A DNA stretch of 64,000 nt from positions 1 through 64,000 of the forward strand of contig NHNY01000017.1 of assembly GCA_002786065.1 (NCBI GenBank), read 5' to 3'. Position numbers and translations under genes: made by a program. The DNA is from Microcyclospora pomicola (taxonomy: Eukaryota > Ascomycota > Dothideomycetes > Capnodiales). A model generated the notes under the pieces. The model made no database searches, had not been told where the DNA came from, and saw only the letters and a program-made list of their open reading frames with translations. Shown piece by piece: positions 47,306 to 59,800 of the stretch; the first letter of the stretch is position 1, and every line of letters starts with the position of its first letter.

Positions 47306-49123
47306 GGCGGTCGATTCTGTCTGTACTCTCAGATCAGCTTGATATCCCCAATGATCCTCTTCTGAGACCTCAAGCTACGGGACAAGTCGAGCCATGCAGA
47401 AAGCGAACAACGCGTAGGTTGCACCGCACAGCATACTCAAGTCTTGAGCATGAGCTTATCATGTCTTGGACCGACGTCCAAGCATACGCCCAGCCGACCA
47501 TCAAGTGGGGTGGGGTTGATCCCAAACCACGCCTTTTCGATGAACACTCAGTCACTCACCTCTCACAACAGCTCCTGTGACTCGTAAGTCGGTGATCTGT
47601 TTGCTTCAGACGAACGATCACTCGCAGACGGTCGTTCGAGGGATAGGAAGGAAGGAAGGAATAGAGACGAGTGACAGACATCTGCGGACTGGGCCTCTTT
47701 ATCGCGAAGGAATACCAGCCAAGCCATGATCATCCGCCTGAGCTCCGCAATCGGTTAGAAAGCGGTTGCACCGGCCATTGAGCAGCGTGGACTTCGCGTG
47801 GAGGCACGCTGTGGGAGCCCCGCTTCTCCATGTCTTGGTTTTCTCCATGATATTTCAATCATTTGCCGAGCGGGTTGTTGTGGAGAGAGTGGCACCAGAT
47901 GGACCCCGAACTCCAGGTTCTGTCTGTCATGTGTCCGGCTCAGTGGAGAGCACTGGCGAGAAGCGAGACAACTCATCCGCAGGCCGTCTGTAACGCCTTC
48001 ATCCATGTCTGGCTGTCAAACGACCAGAGAATACGCTGTGGTTCACGCCTCTGTCACGCTTGAGCGTGTGTGTATCTGCCATGATTTGGCTCCATATGTT
48101 GACCACATCCTGACTCGCAGTCATCGTAAGGTTCTTTGACTCCACAAGCGCCGTCTACAGACCATATTTAGCCTGAGTTGAAGCTATAGCAAAGATGGTA
48201 TAGCTGAGTTAGCGCAACGGCTGGTATCGTCACGATGTGGAGTCCTCCAGAATAAAGATGTATACGGTAGGTACCTTAGGCGACAGACCACCATTCCAGA
48301 GGTCCCCGGCCTTTGACGGCGCTGTATCCCCTACCGTACCCGTAGTCCGAGATTAAACGAGCTATGTTGCGTTGTCGCCAAGTCGACTACGGCCCTCCAT
48401 CTCCACCCGATACCAAAACACAGAACAACGGGATGTCCGCGCGATGCGTCCGCGGCTGATACGTGCTATGGGCGATATTCGGCCCTTCACGGTAGTCAGA
48501 TAGGGAATAATCAACGAGCCCGATAGATGTGAGGGGATGGACGGGTGGAATGGGCGGGTGCTGCGTTGCACATAACTTAGGGATGTGTAGGAAAGGTAGA
48601 CAGGTACCTTAACGTAGATATCAAAAGCAGTACGAGGCACTCACGACGGAGGTCATGCATGATAGAAGGCGGGAGGATCGGATCAGGACGACTTGTCTTT
48701 GTGCTTGCACTTGCGCGCCAGAATCACCAGAGGATATACAGTGAAGCATATACACACCATCTCGTCCATCTATGAGGCTTCGTTTTACTATCTCCACGTA
48801 TCTCATAGAACTTATGTCCCCTCTGAGCCCTCCATCACTTTACATCATCCGTCCAGATTCGAGACATGGTAGACATACAGTACGGACGGCCGCCGTCACC
48901 AACAGGCTACAGTATAGCGCAGTACATGATAGTAGAGTACATTTTCCATCCCATCCATCTGCGACTCGCCAGTATATGTTCCCCGGGGGCGGAAGCAAGC
49001 GAAACAGAGCAAGCAATCATTATCCTCAAACGCCTATCCAAGATTACCCTACCAACTCCTTTCCTGGATTACTTTTCGGAATGTACGGATCATCTAGATA
49101 ACATGCAATTATAACAAACACGC
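47306..49123. other. Intergenic between csmA 3' end and JEN-type gene
   Basis: About 1.8 kb. The right part in minus-strand terms is csmA 3' flank; the 47306-47800 part is the JEN promoter, with a short (AAGG)n run near 47646-47661 and the CreA-like pair. TACAGTAC occurs at 48876-48883. No gene is recognised. Confidence 0.4.
47505..47515 (+). promoter_or_regulatory. Candidate tandem CreA sites upstream of JEN-type gene
   Basis: The sequence GTGGGGTGGGG contains two overlapping matches to the CreA consensus SYGGRG (505-510 and 510-515 after 47000), about 200 bp upstream of the JEN start codon. Paired CreA sites are usual for functional repression. Match by eye only. Confidence 0.35.
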
Positions 49124-52100
49124 TCAAAGCTGTCCACTTAAAATCGCCTCCGTTGCACTGCCGATATACTGCCGCTTCGAGTCGAGCGGCACGCCGAAGC
49201 GCCGTTCCAGCTCGGCTTTGATGCTCTTCTTCGTCACGGACATGAGGTCGGCGGTGCGGAGGATCTCACGGATCTCGGCGAGGATGGCGTCGTCGCTGGG
49301 GAGATCGGATATCATCTCCATCTCCGTGCCGGCGTAGCTTTGGGTGCGGAGCAAGCCGGTCTCGGACTGTGCAAGGGACATGCGCGAGGTGCTGTTGTAG
49401 GGGTGGTTGAAGGGGGACATGCCGGGAACGTTCAGCTGGCTCATGGAGCGGTTGGAGTAGCCTCCAACGCCGCCGCCGTACTCGGAGGCGCCGTAGTGCA
49501 TGCTCTTTGTGGCGTAGGAGATGCCGGACATCTCGCTGCGCGTATCGTCGAGATGCGTGCGCTCTTCCCACAGCTCGGCTTGGTAGTCTTCCCACTTTTT
49601 GCGCGGGATGCTGTTGGGGTCGAATTTGCCTTCGTCGGACACGATGATCTGCTTACCCTTCTCTCCCGTCACCATGCGAGTGTTTCCCCATGAGAAATCG
49701 TCCATGTGCCAGAAAGCGTAGAGAGGAAGGCCGCACGAGAAGACAGGAGTGGCGAAGATGTAGATGATCATCCACCCAATCATCTCCCACTTCCGACGCA
49801 CGATGAAGATGATAGCCTGAAGACCATAGATGGCACCAAGCAGGATGAAAGCCGTGATCGGGATGCTTGAAGGGTTCATCGCGATCAGTACAATAAGATA
49901 GACGATGTATCCGACAATGACCGGTTGGACAATGGTCGAGAGCAGATCCAAGAAAATGACAAAACGCATGCTGAAGCAGCAGAAACCGCAGAGCTGCTGA
50001 AGCGGCACGAGCTCGATCAAGTTGTGGACGGTACTGTTGATCCATCGGCGACGTTGTGACATGAACACAGCCCATGTATCTGGCGCAATCGTCCACGCGT
50101 GCGCGCGCATGATGTACTTCGTCTTGTACTTGGGGTGGTATTTGAGCAGCAACGTGGTCAGATACCTGTCCTCTCCAAGATGAAGCAAGTTCTTCATGTG
50201 GAGTGTGTCGACACGAATCTCCGAGTAGTCCTGGATGATTTCCTTGCACACGAAAAGTGGCTTGCCAGTCTCGGCAGCGCGAATGCGATACATGGAGAAA
50301 CATCCCGGCAAGCAGGTCACGGACCCGAAGAGAGATTCGAATGCTTTCGTGAGATTGTGCGAGATGTAGTACTCGTAGACTTGCATCATCGTCACGGCTG
50401 AAGCTTTGGCGTTGGACAGTGCAGTCTCTCCACAGCAGGCGATGAGTTTGGTGTCGTTCAAAAATGCCGAGACAAAACGCGTAGCTGAATCTGCAGCTAC
50501 CACGGTATCGGCATCAATCTGTAGCAGGAATTCGTAGAAGGTAGGGTTGACACCAATAACGTTTCGGATCTGGTGATGTAGCTCTAGTTCCAGAGGCGTC
50601 ATTGGCAGATTATAGTGGACACGGTTGAGGAAGCGCATCAGGACCATTTGAGAGTCACGTTTACCTCGGTTTCCGGGTCTGCAAAGAAAAAGTCAGTCAA
50701 AGGATGCAAACAGTAAGGGAAAACCTTGTGGAAACATACCTGGAGACTTCGCTGGGCTTGCCAACCTTGACCAATACGATGAACGGCACGATATGACCTT
50801 GCACCTCGTACAGACCAGAGTAGACTTTGCCCATGTTGTGCTGCTTCATGCCTTCGCCCAACGACTCGAAGCTCAAAGGCTCTGGGTCAATATGCTCGGG
50901 CACACCAAGAATATCAAGAACGATGCGAGGCGTAGGTCTGTCATTACCTTGTCCGATGATCATACCATCGCAAATGATGAAGAGCAATTTGCGCTTATCA
51001 TCATATTTCATGCGGGCGGCAGAGTCGATAGCACGACGTAGAGAATCTTCGTCTTCCGTGTATGCTGGAACAGTGGCGATGATGAACTTGTCGAGGTTCT
51101 CAGGGACATTCTTCTTGCCGAATTGAAGCGCGGCCAAGAACTTGAACCCGATAACGGAGACGAGCAACAAGCTGATAGCAAGTAGAATGTACTTGGCGAA
51201 CAAGCACTGAGCGCTGTTTCGTGTGTCGAGATCACCGACATAGAACAGGTTGTCCATGCACACGAGCATCCGCTCGCGGAGATCTGAGTCGAGGTCTAGA
51301 GCCTCCCAATACTTGGTAACGTCTTGACCAGCACGTCCCTGGAAAAGAGTGACGACACTTGAGTCCATGAAATTTGTATCTGGCGCCACTGACGGTCTGG
51401 AGGTGCCGGCAGGATATTCGGTCTGTCGGCCTCCAGCAACATATTGGGTGAAGTCATATACTCGTTTGTTAATATAGGCAATAGACTGCTGCTTCTTGCC
51501 CAGCGTGGAGATATATTGTGCGGAATAACCAACATTGCCTTTCTTATATCCGCCTGTCAAGGTGATCATGGTCTCTTGGAACCAAGCTGGCCGCGAATCG
51601 TTCGTGGCCCACCTGAAGTCGTGATACTGTGCGTTTGTGTCGACACTGCTGATGATGTTGGCCTCTCCAGTGTAATTGTTTGTCTTGTAGTTGAGCTGCA
51701 CGGCAGGGTCGATACCGGAAGCGTTGACTCCTTGACACATTGCCGACACCTGAACAGGGAAGAGATTGGTGGCGTCGAGACCGGCATACTTTAGAATTGC
51801 AGTTGTTGGTACGATATCGGGGTAGTGGCGGGTGGAGAAAGCACCCAAGTCGAAGACAACGCCGCGAATTGCTGTGTAAGCATCAGAGCCCGTTCCGTCA
51901 TAAGACGTCAACTCGGCGGCGCTGTAGACGTGTTGCGTTGGACAGATGAGGCGTGGGAAACCAATCATGAAGAACACAACGAATGCGCAAGAAAGCCAGA
52001 TGAGCAGGTTGATCGCGAGCTTCTCCCGCCACGCCATTCTTACGTCTTTGCGTGGAATGCGACCGATCTTGCGAATCGCGAAGTCTGGAACGAGCCATGT

Positions 52101-54810
52101 CATCAGGTACACAAGGGCCAACCAGCGCTTGCGGCTGCCAGACATCGGATGCTCGTCGACTTCGGCCATTTTGACCTCGTTACCCTTCTCAGCCATTTGA
52201 GAACGAGTCTCCAGGTTGCGGAACATGTCACCTTCTCTGAACGCGGATGCACCAGCCTCACTCTTGGAATCGTAGTCTCGACCGCCGAAGTAGCCGCCGC
52301 TTTTGTCGTCGTAGAACTGGCCCGAGTTTGGAGTGTTCAACTGAGAGACCTTGGCGTCGCCGAATCCTCGCTTCGCGTCACCGGGGGTGAGCAGCCCAGC
52401 GTCGTTGTAGCTGTCGCCCGAATATCCAGGAAGCTCGCCGAGTTCAGAAAGTCGAGCGATCTGTCGCCAGCATCTCTCACTAAGAAATACACCGGTACTG
52501 CCCACACGGGCTTCATTGGCAGGCCAGCTCTTGTCCTCCAGAATCATGTCAATCTTCTCCCGTTCGCTACCAATCACTGACACTTCACCTTCAGCACTCC
52601 CCAGGAACTCTCCAAAGGGCATGAAGATGCTGAAATCAGCATTCTTGAGTCTTTGACAAATTTCTGCTATGCCGAGGGTCTGGATCTGTGTGCGGACACA
52701 TTTGCTGTCGAATTGATTCGCAATCCGTCGGTCATTCGGCTTCAAGCAAAAGAAGAAATAAGGGTTAGTGTTCGGCGCAGTGAGTGACTTGTTGATGTTG
52801 TCAAGTGATGATAGAAATTGTGCAGAAGCGCCTTGGGTCGGATCGCTGCTGTTCTTCGTGCGGGAAAAGGGCTTTGCACCGTCGTCGCTACTTCTGTCCT
52901 CGTCGATGGGTTTCTGTCTTGCAAGACGATCAGCCTTACGGCGAGCCATGCTTGGCATACGAGACGGCTTAGATGCAACGGATGCCTGGGTGATGGCGGC
53001 CCGATCTCGTGGATGGGTCACCTTCTGAAGCGCTTCCTGACCGAACAGGTCAAGCACGAAGTTACTGGTGGAAGAGCTGACCAAGTTCATTAGATCACCA
53101 GAAATTACTTCTCCGTTGGCTTCCAGGAGACCCTCTACAGGATACTCTACTTCGCCTGCAAAATGCTTGACTGTAAAGCATGCAGCACTGTTGTGGGTAG
53201 CGAAGTTGTTTCCTGGAAGTACGACAGTGGAGCTGCTGACCTCAATCGCAGGGTTCCTGTTTCCGAATCGCTTCCGCAGGGACTCGAGAAGCTGCATATC
53301 AGTCTTGCCCCTACGCATCTGATCGTCGAGGATGCTCAAAAGACCATTTCCAGGCTTCAGGAGACCTTTCACGGCGTCGCTGTTGTCAAAGTAGCTTGTA
53401 GCTGGGACTTGCACTTCCTCTGTCTCCAGCAGGTCAGCCTTTCGTTCGAAGAATGACTGCAGGCAGAAGTTGTATAATGACTCGGTTGCTGCATTGTTCA
53501 AGAGCTGATCCAGAGTGTGTCCAGTGGAGGAGACCTGGACGAAACCAGGAAAATCCACGATGGAGATGGTGTTGGCCACAGAATCCTCAATGGCGCATGT
53601 CTTCTGGTTGATCTGCTCCATGATCAGTGCTACCAGGAGGGAGTACAGGGTCCGCGCCAGCTCGTCGGCATTCTCCCGAGCGCCTTTCGGATCCAGCATG
53701 ATCGTTACACGCTCGCGGTGCAAGGTCTTTGTCCGGTATCCGAGGCAAAGCTCGAGGTCTTTTTCTGCGACACCCAAAAAGGCTGCGATGCTCTCCAGGG
53801 CTTCTCTGTTCTTAACGACCGTGACATCCTCTCCACCTTCGTGGCCATAGCCTCCGCTTTCGTCTGCAGCAGGCGTCGTAGCGTGTGTGGTCACAAACTC
53901 GAGCTGTCCAATATGTAGGATCGCGGCCAGGATTTCACACATGTGAGCCACCTCTTCTCTGGGAAATTCGAGCTTGCGCAGTGCCGTCTTGAAGTGCTGG
54001 AATCCCTCCACATCGTTGATCCCGACCTTCATCTGAGATGGATGCCCAAGGTAACGCCATCTCTTCACCACACCTGAGTTCCGGTTCCCAGCTCCTGAAG
54101 TCAGACCGTCATGGTCCAGGCCGAGATGCTGCTTCTCCGCATCCGACGTGCCGGCGAGGAGGTAGTATAGAATGTGAAAGTTGCGCTCGCCCGGAGGAAC
54201 AGAAGCTACTCGACTTCTCTCCAATCGATGATCAAGAACTTTACCTCCGATCAGAGTTGGATGAAGGGTTGTCGATGTGTCGTATTGCAGCTCGAAGAAA
54301 AGTCCAGCCTTGGAGGCCACTTGCGTGGTGATGGACTTGGTGCTCGTGAGTGTATCGAAGACGAAGGATGCGAATGAGAGCTTCTTCGATAGCGGTGTGG
54401 ATGAATGCTGAAGCAGCGAGTTCAAGAGGTGATTTCGGATCGTAGACTTGCCAGAGCCGGACTCGCCACTATGATGTTGTCAGCTTCTGATGGTCCCGTT
54501 TCCATCTTCGTAGACTGCAGACCATGTGTACTCACAGAAATATCGCAGCCTGGTTCTCCTGCCTCGATCCCAATCTTGACCACATTCGGCTGGCCAACTC
54601 CTCAGCAGCGCCCATGGCACTGCCATCCTTGCCGCCGTTGGGGCCCTTGGCGGCATTGGTGTATGTGTTCACACTGATGTAGCTGCCACTGCTCAGTGTC
54701 GTGATGGGCTGGTTGACGTGAAAGCGCGAGGCAATGTGCGCCGTCAGGCCTGTGTCGCTCTGCAGATGAGCCCCAAGACTGACCAAATTCGAGGTCTGTG
54801 GAGCTGTCAT
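49124..54810 (-). CDS. csmA: Chitin synthase with myosin motor-like domain (class V, CsmA type)
   Basis: The predicted protein has 1852 residues from exons 54536-54810, 50740-54468 and 49124-50678, with introns of 67 and 61 bp. It makes cell-wall chitin from UDP-GlcNAc at hyphal tips and septa. Domains in order: a myosin motor-like domain (1 to about 780) with an intact P-loop GESGSGKST at about 93-101 created across the first splice; two membrane segments; a cytochrome-b5-like region; further membrane segments; the chitin synthase domain with [27 protein letters not shown] and QRRRW (1543-1547); a cluster of membrane segments; and a C-terminal DEK_C domain (about 1795-1850). The start ATG at 54810 gives MTAPQTSNL, as in relatives; upstream codons lack an ATG. 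Length is normal for class V. Confidence 0.97.
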
Positions 54811-56862
54811 GATGGGCAATGGAGAATGGCACCGAGGCCGTGTGAAGAATGAGAGACTGCAGCGATCGTGGGTGCCTCACGAGGCGTAGATGTGTAGACG
54901 AGGGTTTTGTCTCCTGCGGCGTCCCGGGTGAGATGCGGACGAAGTGGATTATTGCTGAGCCTTGCGCCTGCTTGGTTCCCACGCACGACCCCACAAGAAC
55001 AACGACGGACACGTGCTGCTGAGCGAGTGACAAGCAGCACTGTTGACGATGTCAGTAGAAGGAAAGTCGTCGATGCGATATTGCAGAGGCAGTGATTATT
55101 GCGTGGTAGAGGTGACACCGATGGGGATTCACGTTGGCAACAACGAGTGGCACGTCCGGCGGGCGTCAGGGCCAAACATTGGCCACAGTCTACATAAAAT
55201 GTAGGTAAGCTTCCGCTGCAGGGTTAGCGTGGCCCAAAGCGCGATTCTATTTTGTCCCACATGCGCTTCTATTCTGCCCGTCCGCCCCCCGGATGTACAG
55301 TACAGTCTTGACACACCCAACAACCTTTCCCACCTAGATCACAGCTAATGATCGAGGACCTGTGTTCTGTCTACCGTTAGAGACAGCTGTCCATGCATCA
55401 ATCTTCACACAGACCGGGACCGGAGCGGACAGGCTACCATCGACCACGAACAAGATCTGGTGGCACCTGCGAACGTGGCGTGAGTGATGCAGATCTGACT
55501 CCCGACCATCCCTACTTTTCTCTAGCGAGCGTTGCAACCGTTGTCCCGTTGTCCGGCAGCCAAGGGGAGCTAATGCCTATACCGCGTCGACGGATGTTCT
55601 GTCATGATTATGATTATTGTTGCATTCCTGCAACCACGAAGCTCGTGTCAAGTAGTGTGGAGTCGTCAGTGGAGATACTGGATCTGTTGATAGTCATCGC
55701 CACAATGGTCTTCGCAGATCAGAGTGGAACGGAATCAGTTCAGTCGTCCCAAGATCGAACTGGAGAGTCCAGGATGACAAAGGCCGCAAAGGGGCGAGCT
55801 AGTCAGTCCGTGAACTGGAGGTAGTGACAACCTTGCTGAAGGATGCAGGACGACAAGAGGACGCGTCGTCGTCAGATCAGCTGTCCACATTTCCAGACAG
55901 ATCGTGCATGCAAAGCACACCACGAGTGCATCTCTAGCTTGGAGCTCACCCATGATGATTGATGAATGTCATGCAGCTGCCGTCCAGCCAGGTACCGTAT
56001 ACAGTACGTGCAAGGTATGTTATGGCCGTGCTGGGGCGAGGTCTTCCCGAAATAGCACCAGTGACACCCTTGCAGTTCCGCTTTACTCAATGATGATTCT
56101 TTTCGTTGCAAGCCAGTGGCGAGTGGTGCTCTGGAGTGGAGACGTCTTCAACACGATCGATTCTCCTCTCCGGACGTCCAGGAAAGGGACGGAAATGGAC
56201 TGTGATGTAAGGAGCGTCTTCTGAACGGGGGTTGCGTAGAGTGTTGCTGTAGATACACTCAGCCTCATGCATCCGGATACGAATCTGCTCGCATGGACGG
56301 ACGATTGGTACCTAGCCTTGCATCCTCAGCATCCCCGACTGCAGATTCTCTCACACACGAGGATCCACCGCGGCAAACGGCCAGTGATACAGTACTGTAA
56401 TAGTGGTGGCGCCCCTGGACGGCTGTGCTATACAGTAGAAAAAGGCGAGAGTGTAGCTGACAACAAGTCCCAAAACAGCCGAACCCTTGGCTCGTTAGTG
56501 CGCGTGGTGCTAGCGCGCCCAAGGAGTCCGCCGCTTGCTACAACGCTGCATGGACAACAACTTCCACCTTGCTGTAGTACTGCATAACTTCTACACACAC
56601 TTTCGTTCTAACCCACCTTTTTGTGCTTGACGGTTCTTGATCATCGTCTTGTCTACACTCGCTTTTGCTGTGGAAGCATCGAACAACGATACGACTTTCA
56701 TCTGCCGCCCCAGACTTGCACTGGAATAATAATCCTTCACCACCTCCGACCGTCAAGTAAGCCGCCAGACACCTCAAAGTCAACGAGGTAGTCCCCTCCA
56801 ACGTCGCCCCTCGAGGGCAGTCATCTGCATCTAGCCTTCCGAAGGGTGAGGCCGCCGTCAAC
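54811..56862. promoter_or_regulatory. Shared divergent promoter of csmA and csmB
   Basis: A 2052-bp region lies between the two start codons and has no gene of its own. A perfect 12-bp palindrome TACAGTACTGTA occurs at 56388-56399, with related GTACAGTACAG at 55295-55305 and TACAGTAC at 56000-56007. Head-to-head arrangement of these genes is known in other filamentous ascomycetes and fits joint control. A pyrimidine-rich stretch just before csmB may be its 5' leader. Confidence 0.6.
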
Positions 56863-59800
56863 ATGGCGAACCGTAATTCCCACTACTCCTTGGCCTCGAA
56901 TCACATGCGAACCAATACGATGCAAAATGTCTCTCAGCAGATGTCGACGACAAGTTGTCTCAACGCCTGCCATTCTTCGTACACATCCAACCAGCCATTC
57001 CCGCTGGAGGCCAGTACCAGCTTAGTGGTCAACACATGGGTGACGGGTTCAAGTACCGGGCCCGATGGCCGATATGGTGGCACAGTAGATGGAGATCTCG
57101 CCCGACGAGCCTGGGAACATGCTCGGAGACGAGCTGAGGATAGCTGCGTTGTCCTTGGGTAAGTGGTACTCAGGTCCATCGCGGAGGGCATGGCAGCTAA
57201 CACGGAACAGATCCCTCCACCAATCAACCCCCTCATTACTCGCGCCTTTCGTCTCCGCCCTCCCATTATCAGTACCGGGAGCTTTCTATACTTCCCTTAA
57301 TGCCCTTCGACCTTTCCTCCACTGTGTGACACCACACAATCCGTCAGCACCTCGCTACTCAGGCCTCGCCGCCGCTTTCTCTCTCTCACTATCTGGCGAT
57401 ATCACTGGTGCTTCTCTTAGCTTGACTGCATCAGGCATCGACACGAAGCTGGGTCTTCTCAACGTACCCGAGGAAAAGGGCTACCGTGCATTCGATGTCT
57501 TCTACTACCTTTTCACAAGCGCCTCTTCTCAACAAGAACGTGAATACCTTGGTCTCAAGTCCCCTGCCCAGTACGCTCTACTGCGGAAATCCGAAACTTA
57601 CGATCCACCTTCTTACCTGCCCACCGCCGACGACACCGCAGCCGCGGAAGACTTCCGCGAATCACTCAAGAGCATTGGAATCAAGGGTCGCGCACTCCGA
57701 AGCCTTCTCTCGGTAGTTGCAGCTCTTCTGAGACTTGGAGATGCGCTTGGCTTCTTCGTGGATGAAGAGGAGCTGGAAAAGACATGCGAAGAAGTAGGAG
57801 ACCTTCTGGAAGTGGATCCAGAGATTCTGCTGAAGAAGTGTGCCACCGAGGATCGCGAAGTGTTGATCGCTGGTCTCTACGAAGCTCTGGTTGATTGGGT
57901 AGTACAGAAAGCCAACGAGGCCATCAGAACTGAGATGCAGACTGGGAAAGCTCTCGGCTCAAATAGCGGGAGTGATGTCGGTCAAGACACCCCGCCGAGC
58001 AGTCAGGATGATGGTGATAGCGTCAGCATCACTGTGATTGAGATTCCTGGTCAACAGCTTGGAAAAGCATCTGCGCTCAAGACAGTGTTCGACGACTCGA
58101 ACGGCATCAACGCAGAAATGAAGGACGATGGTGTTCCGATCATTCCTGCAGGCTCTTCGGTCATCCGAGAAATGAAAGATGCAGTCTCGCAGTGTGAGGC
58201 TGATCTAGACATCTCCAGTGGCCCACTTGGACGAGAACGAGAGCTTGCGCTAGATCGTCGACAAGGAGTTCTCGAGAAGATCGGCGTGGAGATGGAGCCA
58301 GAAAGTTTCGTCCGGCAAATCCTCTATCCTGTGGCAGGTGACGGCATCAACCTGGGCAAGACTGGACGTTCCAATCTGGCGCACATCCTGGGCAGCAGTC
58401 GAGTTTGGTTTCAGCTATGCTTGCACCCTAGCGATGACCTTCCGGCCATTTTCGCTACTCAATCGCCTCAGAATCTTGCGTGGTCTGCTGGATCTGTTTC
58501 CAGCCAGATTAGGTCATGGAGACTACCGGAGTGGGCAAACTACAGGAATAAACAACTCGATTTCACTGCCGACTTTGACATTGACGAATTCGTTGATCGA
58601 TACCAAGTCCTCGGCTGTCAGTCAGGTCGGGACGGCGTCGAGGCGTGGACAGTAGAGCGAGGCTGGAGCAACGGTGAGATCGTTGTTGGACACGAGCGCA
58701 TTTGGCTTCGCGAAGCTGCTTGGTGGGAGGCGGAATTGATGCTTGACATGAAAGCAGGAGATCCTAGCCAGCTAGGCGGCAACCTTGGTCCGGGCGGATT
58801 GGACAGTGGCTACTCCGTCATGAACCCTGGTGCTATGGGAAGCGGCATTTTTGGCGATCAATATGCTGAACCCATGCCACTCAGCAGGTCACCCAGCGCT
58901 ATCGATCCAAGCCGTGTGAACATGGCGAGATCCATTGCGCCAACCATGGCTCGCACCATGCGAGATGCGCCCCCTGGCGACTACGGGCTGGGATCAAAAG
59001 GTGATGAGAAACATCCAGACATAACCTATCATGACGAACTGGACCCCGAGCTCGCCTCCGGCAAGCATGTCGAGGTCCAAGCAACCACTTTCGGGCGTCG
59101 TGCGTGGGTCGCTGCAGCTTGGGCCTTCACATTCTGGATCCCTTCATTTGTTCTCAGACACGTCGGACGGATGAAGCGCCCTGACGTGCGTCTAGCTTGG
59201 CGCGAGAAGGTTCTCCTCATGGCCCTGATCGCCTTGTTGAACGGGATCGTCATCTTCTGGATCGTCGGTCTCGGCAATCTCATCTGCCCCAATTGGGACA
59301 AGGTTTGGAATGCCAAAGAAGTCGCCTATCACACAGGTGACAACGATTGGTGGGTCTCCTACCACGGTAAGGTATATGACCTCTCCAAGTTCTGGAAAAT
59401 CAATCATGCAGGAGCCATCTCCCCCGCTGTGACCGACGATCTTATGCAACCCTTTGCAGGTACGGACGTCTCGGAATACATTGTGCCACCGTTGACCGTT
59501 GCTTGCCCTGGCCTCGTAACCGACGAGAATCTGCAGCTGCAGCCCAACACCTCATTGGAGTACTCATACGGTGCTCACATCTCTGGTTCCGTCTATCAGA
59601 CCAATACTAAAACGAAAATGCACAACTTTGATTGGTGGGCAACTGATTTCATGCCAAAGATGGATGGCTACTTCAAGGGCAATTTGGTCATCGAGAAATC
59701 CAAGATAAAGTCCGAAGGCTTGAACGACGGCCATATGTGGTTTATCCTCAATGGCGTTGTTTACGACCTCACAGACTACTTTTACACTCTGGACCTGATG

